Part shown: positions 1-7,519 of the stretch, piece after piece
Layout: every line of letters begins with the position of its first letter
How positions within the stretch are numbered: the first letter of the stretch is position 1
NCBI GenBank assembly: GCA_003427395.1
Contig: BFEA01000081.1
Span: forward strand, 3,354,925 to 3,382,561
DNA length: 27,637 nt
Direction: 5' to 3'
Source of the DNA: Chara braunii
Lineage: Eukaryota; Streptophyta; Charophyceae; Charales; Characeae
Program-made: the position numbers and the translations under genes
The notes under the pieces: model-generated
The model's input: only the letters and a program-made list of their open reading frames with translations
Told to the model about the DNA's origin: nothing
The model's database searches: none

Positions 1-75
1 CCCGCCGTAGTTTTTGCTTTTTCACCTTCGGTGAGTGGGCCTCGCCGCACTCCTCACCAAATGCACAAAAAAGAA
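1..75. repeat. Two abutting ends of a foldback repeat family
   Basis: Around position 38 two ends meet head to head. One reads GGCCTCGCCGCACTCCTCAC rightward; the other reads GTGAGTG preceded by TTCACCTTCG. The same terminal words (GGCCTCRC, CACTCAC, AAATG) recur at 822-886, 2690-2712 and 10544-10790, which defines a family of short palindromic elements. There is no coding content. The window edge cuts the left part, so the element boundary is unknown. Confidence 0.4.
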
Positions 76-190
76 AAACTGTGGCGCCGTCCAACTACCT
101 GGTGCGTATCGATGCTTCCGCCAATGTCTCTCTCCTCGATGATTTTGGGATCATGGCAAGTACAATTGTGATCGCAAGTCACCGGCCCCC

Positions 191-191
<1 letters not shown>

Positions 192-230
<39 letters not shown>
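192..230. repeat. Poly-A tract
   Basis: A run of about 39 A follows a C-rich stretch. It is either a mononucleotide microsatellite or the tail of a retro-inserted sequence. No matching target duplication could be seen. Confidence 0.8.
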
Positions 231-232
<2 letters not shown>

Positions 233-375
233 AGCAACGGCCTGAGTCTTGGCAAGCATGGCAAGCAGTTGACATGAAGATCAGACATCAACCGTCAAAA
301 AAATAAGAAAATGAGAATAGAGAAAATTTCAGAAAAATGAATTGAAGAACGGAAGAACGGAATCGCAGGCCATAC

Positions 376-724
376 TCGCACACGGAACCTTCCTGGATGT
401 ATCTGGCCGTAATTACAGCCGGATTGCATATGACTGCAATTATGTTCAGAGCTCAGTTGGAAAACTCCTGATGCACCAACGGACCTATAGCTCAGTTGGT
501 ACAACCACGAACCGTTGAAATATAGACCCAAGTTCGAATCCAGCTACAATCGCACACGGGAACCTTCCTGGATGCATCTGAACGTAATTACATCCGGATT
601 GCATATGACTGCAATTATGTTCAGAGCTCAGTCGGAAAACTCCTGATGCACCAACGGACCTATAGCTCAGTTGGTACACCCACGAACTGTTGAAATATAG
701 ACCCAAGTTCGAATCCATCAGATG
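376..724 (+). repeat. Tandem pair of tRNA-derived SINE-like units (about 175 bp each)
   Basis: Two units, about 376-549 and 550-724, are near-identical with a spacing of 174-175 bp. Each ends in a tRNA-like module. The A box reads TAGCTCAGTTGG (488-499 and 663-674) and the B box reads AGTTCGAATCC (531-541 and 706-716), about 43 nt apart as in a real tRNA gene. The acceptor and anticodon stems do not pair, so these are not functional tRNAs. The front of each unit (cgcacacgg..., then GTAATTAC) resembles the MITE at 9001-9121. The unit may therefore be a SINE module fused to or nested with that MITE. Family membership is inferred from the polymerase III boxes only. Confidence 0.6.
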
Positions 725-821
725 ACCAAAATAAATCATTCTGAATTACCTGGGGCCGGTCAGTTCAATAATGATATCTCGAGGGCGACGTCCTTAAAAA
801 AAAAAAAAAAAAACGAGTATG

Positions 822-886
822 GGCCTCACGGCACCACTCACATATATTATATTTGCCTTTTTCGCATTCAGTGAGTGCCGTGCGGC
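822..886. repeat. Short foldback element (GGCCTCACGGCACC family)
   Basis: The left arm GGCCTCACGGCACCACTCAC (822-841) pairs with the right arm GTGAGTGCCGTGCGGC (871-886) around an AT-rich loop. Arms and loop total about 65 bp and contain no coding sequence. It belongs to the same terminal-motif family as positions 1-75 and 10544-10790. Confidence 0.5.
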
Positions 887-889
887 TAG

Positions 890-1340
890 TAGGCTCTAAA
901 TGCCTTCAGCCAAGCTGCATACCTGGATTCGTCATCGCAGAGTAGCAGTTGAGTCTGACTGGTGGACAGTTGGCCATGCTGGATTCTTCATGCATCTGCA
1001 CCGCTGGTTGATACACATACTTTACGACTCGCCGAACATTTTGAATGTATGGGAACGAACAAAAGATCCAGATGCATTTAGACTGTTGTGTACTGGAGCG
1101 CGGACCCAGTCTCTCTCGTTAGTTTGGATCTACGCTAAGCAGTCTAGATCGAAATTAAACGGGCAGAGTCTTCAGTTGACATGAATCTCTGAAATGAACC
1201 GTTCAAAATATAGAAAATATCAAAGATAGAAAATATCGGCCGCGCTGCATACTCACTAAACGGCCTCCCAAAAACACCGATGTACCTCATAGCTACAAGA
1301 CGCCCAGCTCCCCACGAATAGAAAACAGCAGTCTCTTTTT
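890..1340. other. No convincing gene; weak ORF only
   Basis: A 94-codon ATG-initiated frame runs 900-1184 on the plus strand. It has no recognisable motif or compositional sign of coding, and it contains repeat-like words also seen near 11,100 (ccagat.catttaga). I see no splice-site pair, promoter or RNA gene here. Confidence 0.3.
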
Positions 1341-1347
1341 TTTTTTT

Positions 1348-1348
1348 A

Positions 1349-1387
<39 letters not shown>

Positions 1388-1390
1388 TTT
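1348..1390. repeat. (TTA)n microsatellite
   Basis: About 14 copies of ATT/TTA preceded by a T run. Confidence 0.9.
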
Positions 1391-1463
1391 AAACACCAGT
1401 GTCAGGAGAGGTATGGCGGGACCCTTAGTTTGCGTCCATCTCGAGTAGAGCATTCGAGTCCGA

Positions 1464-1581
1464 GGGCATACTCACACTAGGGACCTTCTTTCCATTTCTG
1501 GACGTAATTACCGTCAGATACATCCGGCTCCGGCCGTAAATGCTATCATATTGACTCGATAGATCTAGTGCGAGTACACCG
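1464..1581. mobile_element. Decayed MITE of the GGCCATACTCACAC family
   Basis: The left end GGCATACTCACACTAGGGAC is matched in inverted orientation by ctagtgcgagtacacc at 1566-1581. Internal words (GGACGTAATTACCGTCAGATAC) match the intact copy at 9001-9121. A further decayed left end is at about 1596-1690 (GGCATACTCTCAC, then GACCGCAATTACGACC). The target duplication is no longer visible. Confidence 0.45.
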
Positions 1582-1690
1582 TGACTGATGTGGTCTCTCG
1601 GCATACTCTCACTACGACTAGTAGTACTTTCCCAAATGTATCTGACCGCAATTACGACCCAACCTGGATGAATCTGACGGTAATAGCGTC

Positions 1691-2000
1691 TACAGATTAC
1701 TAAAAAACGTCCTTAGCTAGTGGGAGGTGGTTGCTCATAAGAGATCTATCGTAAACGTATCAAACCGCATTTACTGCTGGACCTGCCCATAAATAATCAG
1801 TACAAAAAAGCTTTGCCCTGAGTCTGCCCTCTCTCTCGTCAGGTCAGATTTGCGCTGCAAGCGCCTGGCATCTGGCTCCGTCAGAATTCAAACAGAACAG
1901 ATGACATGTTTATTGGCAGTCACATGCGTCCCTTTCATCCACAAGGGCGAGCTCCGCGCCTACATCCAAATGCAACGGCCTCAGTCCGAAGTTGACACCT
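1691..2000. other. No gene recognised
   Basis: Unique-looking sequence with one 64-codon frame (1850-2044, plus) that runs into the foldback element at 2001. Nothing supports coding function, and no RNA gene or promoter was recognised. Confidence 0.3.
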
Positions 2001-2168
2001 GGGCCGAGGCCCCACTAGCAAAGAGGATCGGATCGAATGCCTGAATCTGGATGTGTTTTATGCAGAGATGCAGAAAAGCAGTTCAATCTCGATTTCCTGC
2101 ACCTGTTCACAAACACGTCCAGATTCAGGCATTCGATCCGATCCTCTTTGCTAGTGGGACCACGCCCC
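2001..2168. mobile_element. Foldback MITE, copy A (GGGSCGAGGTCCCACTAGC family)
   Basis: A near-perfect hairpin. The left arm 2001-2058 is the reverse complement of 2111-2168 with about five mismatches over 58 bp, around a loop of about 52 bp. The terminal core GTCCCACTAGCAAAGAGGAT is shared with copy B (2522-2675). The loop word gcagaaaagcagttcaat is also shared, so these are dispersed copies of one element and not a chance palindrome. No target duplication could be fixed with confidence. The reading frames crossing it on both strands are shadows of the hairpin. Confidence 0.75.
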
Positions 2169-2276
2169 TGGACAGCAGAACAGCTAACTTCAACCGTCCG
2201 GTTTCTGACACCTGGACAGCTGTGGTGTAAGTTGCAACGCACCTGTTATGAAAACAAATAATCATAATCATAATCA

Positions 2277-2277
2277 C

Positions 2278-2312
<35 letters not shown>
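2277..2312. repeat. (AAT)n microsatellite
   Basis: About 12 copies of AAT/ATA, preceded by imperfect (AATC)n-like sequence. Confidence 0.9.
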
Positions 2313-2313
<1 letters not shown>

Positions 2314-2477
2314 TTTAACATGATTTTATTTTATTTTATTAATAATAACATAACAAAATTAGTAATTAGGAGAATTCATGAAATACGTTCGGAACATTTC
2401 TGCATTTACGCGTGTCATGCATGAGTAAGCCCTGGCCATACTAAATCAATGTTCTCTGTAGAGTGCCAATTCTACCG

Positions 2478-2519
2478 GGGGCTAAGTCCCACTACTGGTA
2501 GGGAGGGGGGACTTCAGCT
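2478..2519. repeat. Mini foldback with the GTCCCACT terminal motif
   Basis: GGGGCTAAGTCCCACT starts here and an inverted, weaker GGGACTTCAGCTC ends at 2519. It shares the terminal motif of copies A, B and the element at 11525-11623, but the inverted match is short. Confidence 0.3.
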
Positions 2520-2521
2520 CA

Positions 2522-2675
2522 GGGCCGAGGTCCCACTAGCAACAAGGATCGGATTGAAGACATGCCTTACGCAAAGATGCAGAAAAGCAGTTCAATTTCG
2601 ATTTCCTGCACCTGTGCATAAACACGTCCATTCGGGCGTTCGATCCAGTCCTCTTTGCTAGTGGGACCTCGCCCC
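2522..2675. mobile_element. Foldback MITE, copy B (same family as copy A)
   Basis: The left end GGGCCGAGGTCCCACTAGC and the right end (reverse complement GGGGCGAGGTCCCACTAGC) bound 154 bp. The inner sequence (atgcagaaaagcagttcaat, then tcctgcacctgtgcataaacacgtcc) aligns with copy A. The left arm is more diverged from the right arm than in copy A, suggesting an older insertion or separate drift. Confidence 0.7.
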
Positions 2676-2776
2676 AGGATGTCATCGTGCCGCGCACCAC
2701 TACTCGCCAAATGTGAGAGAGGGATTTATTTTTTTATTTATTCATTTATTTATTTTCAAAAGGGCGACGACTTTGA

Positions 2777-2833
2777 GATATTATCATTGGAAAACAAAAA
2801 AAAAAAAAAAAAAAAAAAAAGATATTATCATTG
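2777..2833. repeat. Poly-A insertion flanked by 13-bp direct repeats
   Basis: GATATTATCATTG occurs at 2777-2789 and again at 2821-2833, with gaaaac plus about 25 A between. A third copy, also preceded by A residues, is at 3226-3238. A target-site duplication around an almost tail-only poly-A insertion is the expected product of an abortive target-primed reverse transcription event. Confidence 0.5.
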
Positions 2834-3290
2834 AAGTATCCCTAGTACTAGCTCTGACCTATCAGGTCTATCTCGACCAACTACTCAATTCTGACACTCC
2901 TTACTCGTTCCAAAACCCAAAACCACCTTCCGGTTGAACTGCCTGCCTCCTGCGGCTAAGTTGGGGCTAACCGAACCGAGTGCCCTGGTTCATTCTATGC
3001 TCCTACCTCTAACCATGAGCAAAATTCCAAATTTCCTTCTCTGTCAACATTCACCAACCACGGCTCGAAGGGACAGAGGACTGAGAACTTTCGGCAAAGC
3101 GTCGAGTCGGATCTGGGACCAGATCCCTTTGTCCAAGGTCGAACCGAGTTTTTTGTGAGGATTCCCGGCCTCAAAGTTTTGTGCTTTGATAATGGATTCT
3201 CTACTTTTTCCCGAAGCAAAAAAAAGATATTATCATTGAGCTGACTAGCCCCAGGCAATTCATTAGTAGTTGGTTTTACTCGTCAAGTTC
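2834..3290. other. No gene recognised
   Basis: Overlapping 70-90 codon frames on both strands (2934-3158 plus, 2995-3258 minus) have no recognisable domain, and neither has a supporting splice pattern. Nothing else was identified apart from the third GATATTATCATTG word at 3226. Confidence 0.3.
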
Positions 3291-3296
3291 CATCAT

Positions 3297-3435
3297 CCAG
3301 ATTCGAATACTGGTCTATATTTCAACAGTTCATGGGTGTACCCATTGAGCTAGGCTCTTGGGTAGGGATTGAGTTTTATTTTAACAGTTCATGGGTGTAC
3401 CCATTGAGCTAGGCTCTTGGGTAGGGATTGAGTTT
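3297..3435 (-). repeat. tRNA-like SINE fragment with a duplicated 58-bp head
   Basis: Reading the minus strand, the A box TAGCTCAATGGGTACA lies at 3353-3338 and the B-box-like ATTCGAATCTGG at 3306-3295. This matches the module at 488-541 (shared words GAACTGTTGAAATATAGAC). The head, including the A box, is duplicated in tandem 58 bp away (A boxes at 3338-3353 and 3396-3411). Not a functional tRNA. Confidence 0.6.
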
Positions 3436-3628
3436 TAACTTCGATTAAAAGGAGAAAACATAAAAAAGAGAGATGGCATGTGTATCTCTGCTGTTTTAGC
3501 GGAAGGATACACTTGCCAATTCTCGCGGAAGAGATGACATTTGGTAGGTAACAAGTGGAGCGAGGGCCATCGTTTGTTTCGAGAAGGACGAGGTTATCCC
3601 TGTCACAAGTTGTCAGATAGAGAAACAC

Positions 3629-3814
3629 CTCCACTTTCTCTAATGCCAATTCCGCTCGCTCTAAGTCCAGAGAGCTCCTGACGACAGCTAGTCGACTCTC
3701 GCAAGCACGCATTTCTATAGCACATTTCTTTCTACTCGGTGCTCCGTCTGCGTGATAATCGGCTTCTCGTGCTTCCAGTTCCGACTGCACATTTCTTTCT
3801 AATCGGTGCTCCGT
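3629..3814 (-). CDS. Candidate coiled-coil exon (unknown gene, minus strand)
   Basis: An open frame of 62 codons bounded by an AG (tatcacgcag) and a GAG|GTGTTT donor-like site, both in phase 0. An alternative donor AAA|GTGGAG lies 6 nt upstream. The peptide is rich in E, R, L and A, with a coiled-coil-like end (SSLDLERAELALEK). A 43-44 bp segment (3720-3763 and 3787-3830) is duplicated with a 67-bp period, including the acceptor-like sequence. Since 67 is not a multiple of three, the two copies are read in different frames, which argues for a recent duplication, a decayed exon or non-coding DNA. The frame stays open far beyond these limits, so the boundaries are guesses. It could be the 3' continuation of the exon at 4623-4973. 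Confidence 0.3.
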
Positions 3815-3998
3815 CTGCGTGATAATCGGCCATCGCCCTCGAAAACTCGGCCTGACATTACAAGGACTCGTCCTAACTCCCTCGATAGCATGTTCCCAAT
3901 ACCCTCCCCCATCTCCACGTGAGACTCTCTCACATCCACCAGCATTCGGCACAGCTCCTGCGTCCTCCCAACCTGCACACCAGATATCTCGACATATA

Positions 3999-4001
<3 letters not shown>

Positions 4002-4082
<81 letters not shown>
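4002..4082. repeat. (CT)n microsatellite
   Basis: An uninterrupted run of about 40 CT dinucleotides. It makes long Arg-Glu or Leu-Ser frames on the two strands, which should be ignored. Confidence 0.95.
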
Positions 4083-4084
<2 letters not shown>

Positions 4085-4622
4085 AGGATCGAGATTGGCA
4101 GACTGTCTGCACATCAGTCTGCCACTTGCATCCCAGGTATCCACCGATGCTGATGAGAACACGGTCCAGAGGTCGGCGTGACTTGCCATAAAAAAGAGCG
4201 AGCCCACAGTCGCTACTAGTTGCAGGAGTAGCATGCGAAATGAGTGACGGGGGTAAGGTTCTCGAAGACGAACAGCGGACATCACACAACGCATTCGAAG
4301 GCAGAGTGTCATTGGAGAAGACAAGTAGAGAACAAGAAGACAGGTGGAATGCTCACAAGTCCCACCCACGACTTACCGTGGAAATGAGGTGGAGTTGAGC
4401 CGGTTAAATCAGAAGAACCGTGGAAAAATCAGAAGGAAACATAAATCGTTCGAGTTCAAAATCACAAGAAAGTTTAAGAAACGAAAAATCACGCTACCGT
4501 CTTCACCTGAATCGAACGCCCAATCAGTATAGCTTGCATTTGGCACAGCTTCCAGTCCAGATGCAGCCATAATGAGCGGGCGTTTTACTCGGTTGAAGAC
4601 GGTAGTGTATAAGAATCCTCAC
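4083..4622. other. Open but unassigned stretch between exon candidates
   Basis: On the minus strand 4369-4083 is open and includes a hydrophobic run (LLLQLVATVGSLFFMA) that could be a membrane helix. On the plus strand a basic 62-codon frame runs 4344-4532. Neither has clear splice borders, and two minus-strand frames are open at once, so I make no gene call. Confidence 0.3.
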
Positions 4623-4973
4623 CTCTTCCTCCGCCCGAATCCTTGCTTCCCGCTCTGTGCACAGTTGATTTTTCAACGCCGTCACAGGTTCTGCCGTGAA
4701 TTCGAGATGATTTGAACCGTCGTCCGCCACCTTGGAGTCGGCATGAGTGAATTCCAGCGATGATTCCCCCGTCTGCTGCGCGCCAATGTTCCTTGAACCA
4801 CGTGTGGGTGTTGCAGGAGGCCGATCTTTCTCTTTGAACTTGACAAATTCTCTGAGTCCTGATTGAAGCTGACGGATTTCCTCCGCCCCTTCAGCGAGAA
4901 GTCGAGACACTTCGACCTTCAACTGTTCTTGTTGCTTTCTAGTCTCCTCAAACGCAATGGTCACGGCGTACAC
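4623..4973 (-). CDS. Probable internal exon encoding coiled coil plus polar linker
   Basis: 117 codons, open throughout, bounded by an acceptor-like tgttatgatgcag|GTG and a donor GAAGAG|GTGAGG, both in phase 0. This is the best exon candidate in the window. Residues about 7-50 are heptad-like and highly charged (EETRKQQEQLKVEVSRLLAE), as in a coiled coil. Residues about 51-95 are a Pro/Thr/Ser/Gly-rich linker. Residues about 96-117 return to a charged helix (TEREARIRAEEE). No catalytic motif is visible. The composition is balanced and unlike the surrounding microsatellites. The upstream intron would be 4974-5342, filled by the purine-rich tract. Function unknown; a structural or scaffolding role is only suggested by the coiled coil. 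Confidence 0.6.
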
Positions 4974-4987
4974 CTGCATCATAACAC

Positions 4988-5315
4988 AGGGAGGAAGGAG
5001 TGAAGGAGTGAGGAAGGAGGGAGTAAGGAAGGAGGAAGGAGGACGGAGGAAGGAGGAAGGAGGGAGAAAGGGGAGGAAGGGACGGAAGGGACGGAAGGGG
5101 AGGAAGGGGAGGAAGGGGAGGAAGGGGAGGAAGGGGAGGAAGGAGGGAGGAAGGGGAAGAAGGGGAGGAAGGAGGGAGGAAGGGGTGGAAAGGGAGGAAG
5201 GAGTGCAGGAGGGAAGAAGGTGGGAGGAAGGGGAGGAAGGGGAGGAAAGGGAGGAAAGGGAGGAAAGGGAGGAAGGAGAGAATGAGGGAGGAAGGAGGAA
5301 AGGAAGGAAGAAGAG
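4988..5315. repeat. Purine-rich (GGAAG)n minisatellite
   Basis: About 330 bp of almost pure A/G on the plus strand with units such as GGAAGGAG and GGAAGGGGA. If the flanking exon calls are right, it lies inside an intron and gives the minus-strand transcript a long pyrimidine tract ahead of the acceptor at 4974. The frames through it (poly-Pro/Ser/Leu or Gly/Arg/Lys/Glu) are not genes. Confidence 0.9.
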
Positions 5316-5342
5316 AGGACGATTTTCATACAGGATTCTAAC

Positions 5343-5417
5343 AATCAGGTCATCGATAGACAATGCAACCAACGATTCGCAAGAAAATGCAATCAGGGCA
5401 TAGCGAGAAATGCTTGC
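5343..5417 (-). CDS. Candidate short exon upstream of the coiled-coil exon
   Basis: 25 codons (starting ASISRYALIAFSCESLVA), open, preceded on the minus strand by ctctgtttgacagag and followed by a weak donor ATT|GTTAGA, both phase 0. A stronger-looking donor (CCT|GTATGA) 7 nt further on would be phase 2, which does not fit the phase-0 acceptor of the exon at 4973. The segment shares its frame with that exon. The peptide is mildly hydrophobic, with no recognised domain. Moderate to low confidence. Confidence 0.35.
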
Positions 5418-5429
5418 CTCTGTCAAACA

Positions 5430-5814
5430 GAGGCGTCAGCATTGATTCATTTTACAGAAACAGATTTGCTTTGCGGCTAGAATCGCATTTGACGATGCCA
5501 TAAATCAGGGCGAAACGCAAGAAAATGCAAAACTAAAGAAAAAGAAAAACAAATTAAAAAGGCAATAGGTGTCATTCGGTTAAATTCGTTCATTTTCAAC
5601 TTCAATTTCTATGCTATTTCGTTCATTCTTAGTTCATTCCCCTCGCATTTTCTTGTATTGTGGGGGACACACGTATAGCTACATGTCATGGAAGGTTGTC
5701 ATGATAATGGCACTACGTCAGAAAGTGTGTATATATATACATACAAAAAAAAGCGGCACGTCTAGTCAGTATCTTCTAGATGTGACAGTCCTACCTTTGT
5801 TTCGTATATGTTTT
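5430..5814. other. No gene recognised
   Basis: AT-leaning sequence that would be intronic if the minus-strand exon series is right. A 71-codon plus-strand frame (5611-5826) has no recognisable feature. Confidence 0.3.
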
Positions 5815-5820
5815 GCTGAC

Positions 5821-5968
5821 CTGTGATGGGGTGGGAACCTGCAGTCTGCGGAGTTTTCCGTCTGGTGTGAGTGAGTGGTCCTCTGCCTTGATTTCCGTCA
5901 CAGGTACCTTGCGGGCAGTGGTTGGTGGTCCCCACCTTAGGGGATCAGTTTCCGGGCAGTCGTTAATG
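5821..5968 (-). CDS. Candidate exon, polar peptide ending at a good GT donor
   Basis: About 49 codons on the minus strand, ending TPSQ at CATCACAG|GTCAGC (phase 0). The peptide (e.g. RKVPVTEIKAEDHSLTPDGK) has balanced, coding-like composition. The 5' border is uncertain: the nearest AG (ggttaag at 5969-5975) lacks a pyrimidine tract. It lies only about 20 bp beyond the poly-A tract of the U2 copy. It may instead be part of a repeat or an older exon disrupted by the U2 insertion. No family recognised. Confidence 0.35.
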
Positions 5969-5990
5969 CTTAACCACAACCCGGGTTAAG

Positions 5991-6009
5991 TTTTTTTTTT
6001 TTTTTTTTT
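5991..6009 (-). repeat. Poly-A tract downstream of the U2 copy (poly-T on plus)
   Basis: 19 T on the plus strand, read as 19 A on the minus strand, beginning about 20 nt after the U2 3' end. The position and orientation fit the tail of a retro-inserted RNA. Confidence 0.7.
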
Positions 6010-6029
6010 AATTCCCCCGGAGGGGAGGA

Positions 6030-6237
6030 GGGCGCACCGCACTCTGCTGCAGTGCCATACAGAGGCAACGCTGAAGGGATCGAGCAAGCACGCTTACCCC
6101 GTACGACCCCTCCGTAACCCAGAAAATTTTATTTACTAATATCGTAGTGGGCTGATGGGCCACGGATCAGATATTAAACTGATGATCACAACAGATACAT
6201 TATCACTTGATCTTAGCCAAAAGGCCGAGAAAGGTAT
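6030..6237 (-). pseudogene. U2 spliceosomal snRNA copy, probably a retropseudogene
   Basis: On the minus strand the sequence opens with the invariant U2 5' end ATACCTTTCTCGGCCTTTTG, then GCTAAGATCAAGTG. Later come the stem IIa word ATCAGTTTAATATCTGAT, a GTGGCCCATCAGCCCAC stem IIb, an Sm-site-like AAATTTTCTGG, and a 3' domain ending GGTGCGCCC. Total about 208 nt. U2 pairs with the intron branch point through GUAGUA following AUCAAGUGU. Here that part reads GTGATAATGTATCTG, so the branch-point recognition sequence is broken. Stem IIb is mismatched and the Sm site is interrupted by C. The word AAGTGATAATGTAT occurs twice, inside the RNA (6208-6195) and immediately upstream of the 5' end (6249-6236). 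A poly-A tract follows at 6009-5991. No plant-type snRNA upstream element (RTCCCACATCG) or -30 TATA is visible. A functional but divergent gene is much less likely. Confidence 0.85.
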
Positions 6238-6249
6238 ACATTATCACTT

Positions 6250-6985
6250 AAGGGAATGCAGACTGTAAAGGGTCCAGCCTCCAAATGAGTGAGTGAAACT
6301 CCGACGAAACAGTCTGTCACAGCTCGTTTTTTGCCCTCTTCTCCTTCTATCTACGGTTTACCGGCCAGTTTTGTTTGACGATATACATACATATATAGAT
6401 ATAGACAGATATACGGATCCGATTGTTGGTGCTGTTGCTTGTTGCCCCCTGTTTTGTTGTATTTGGCTGTTCCTTTCCTCTTTTCTTTACCTCTTCGCCC
6501 TTTGGCTGTGTGCAAGTGGGTCGATATGACACACGGGGGTGGGGGCAGCCGCCGCTCAACCTACATCCACGTGGGCGGCCTTGTACGCAAGAGGTTCTGA
6601 ACAGGGGGAGTTGTAAGAAAGAAGATAAAAAAACGAATTAGTTTTTTCTTGTTCTTTTCTGTTTTTTTCGCATTTGCGCTCTGATATTCATCTGACGATA
6701 TATATACATATAATCACGACTGTGCCAGACTGTTTCGTTGAAGTTTCACCGACTCTGCAGCAGCTCGAACCCCCACAGTCTGCCCAGGATGCATTTGACT
6801 GATGGATAAGCACTCACCACGCCGTCACGACTTTGAAATAGTGCCCCTGAGACCTCTATTGCTAGCTCTCGACATTAACCCAAGAGTTAGCGATACCCCG
6901 ATAAAAAATGAGTATGCGTGTGTGGGTGTGAAATGCAGCGCAGCGTATTCTAATACGCTGTTTGACACTCAGATCGCCGTTGCTA
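6250..6985. other. No gene recognised
   Basis: Mixed sequence with T-rich and (TA)n-like words (catacatatatagatatagac). Frames of 60-111 codons on both strands lack recognisable features. The region would be intronic for the proposed minus-strand gene. Confidence 0.3.
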
Positions 6986-7054
6986 TTCATTATTCCTGGC
7001 ATCAGAGACAGCATCCTCCGCCTCTTCGTCAAGATCTTCATCATACTCGATCTC
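6986..7054 (-). CDS. Acidic exon-like fragment, diverged copy
   Basis: A minus-strand frame ending DEEAEDAVSDARNNE then TAG. Its last 15 residues align with EEVEDAVYDARNHE encoded at about 7217-7170, about 190 bp away. The match (EDAVxDARN) is better in protein than at third codon positions, which suggests an exon or gene segment duplicated while coding. The stop right after the match means this copy is truncated or its donor lies before the stop. Confidence 0.3.
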
Positions 7055-7096
7055 CACCGCAATCAATCATCCTTCCAATCATCATACTAATCGTTA

Positions 7097-7222
7097 CCAT
7101 AACTCATCATCCGCCTCCGCCTTCTTACTCCCCCTAACGAATACTTCTAGTATGGTTTTCATAGCCAGTAACATTTCATGATTGCGGGCATCATAAACAG
7201 CATCCTCCACCTCTTCCTGCTC
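7097..7222 (-). CDS. Acidic exon-like segment of unknown gene
   Basis: A 42-codon minus-strand open segment (starting EQEEVEDAVYDARNHEML, continuing to a basic then acidic end) between in-frame stops at 7225-7223 and 7096-7094. It is amphipathic and looks coding. A diverged copy is at 6986-7054. No clear splice signals border it. It lies in line with other minus-strand exon candidates (7682-7900, 5821-5968, 4623-4973). No family recognised. Confidence 0.3.
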
Positions 7223-7236
7223 CTATTCCTCCTCCA

Positions 7237-7294
<58 letters not shown>

Positions 7295-7401
7295 GTCACC
7301 ATCATATCATCATCATCATCACAATCATCACCATCATCATAATCATCATCATCATCATCATCGCCAATAGGATCATCATCATCATCATCATCGCCAATAG
7401 G

Positions 7402-7449
<48 letters not shown>

Positions 7450-7483
7450 TTCGCCAATAGGATCATCATCATCATCATCATCA

Positions 7484-7519
<36 letters not shown>
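7237..7519. repeat. (ATC)n microsatellite with a recurring interruption
   Basis: About 280 bp of ATC/TCA units. The interruption CGCCAATAGGATCATC recurs at about 7361, 7392 and 7451, so the array has a second-level structure. The poly-Asp (with DPIG) and poly-Met frames on the minus strand are products of the repeat. Confidence 0.9.

Noticed and set aside
488-545. Intact tRNA gene
   Set aside because: A and B boxes are good, but acceptor and anticodon stems do not pair. It fits a SINE head and not a tRNA.
3389-4369. 326-codon minus-strand frame
   Set aside because: It runs through a (GA)n Arg-Glu repeat, a frame-shifting duplication and a SINE. Only the 3629-3814 part is kept, as a weak exon candidate.
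4957-5403. 148-codon Gly/Arg/Lys/Glu frame on the plus strand
   Set aside because: Translation of the purine-rich minisatellite, with no unique sequence of note.
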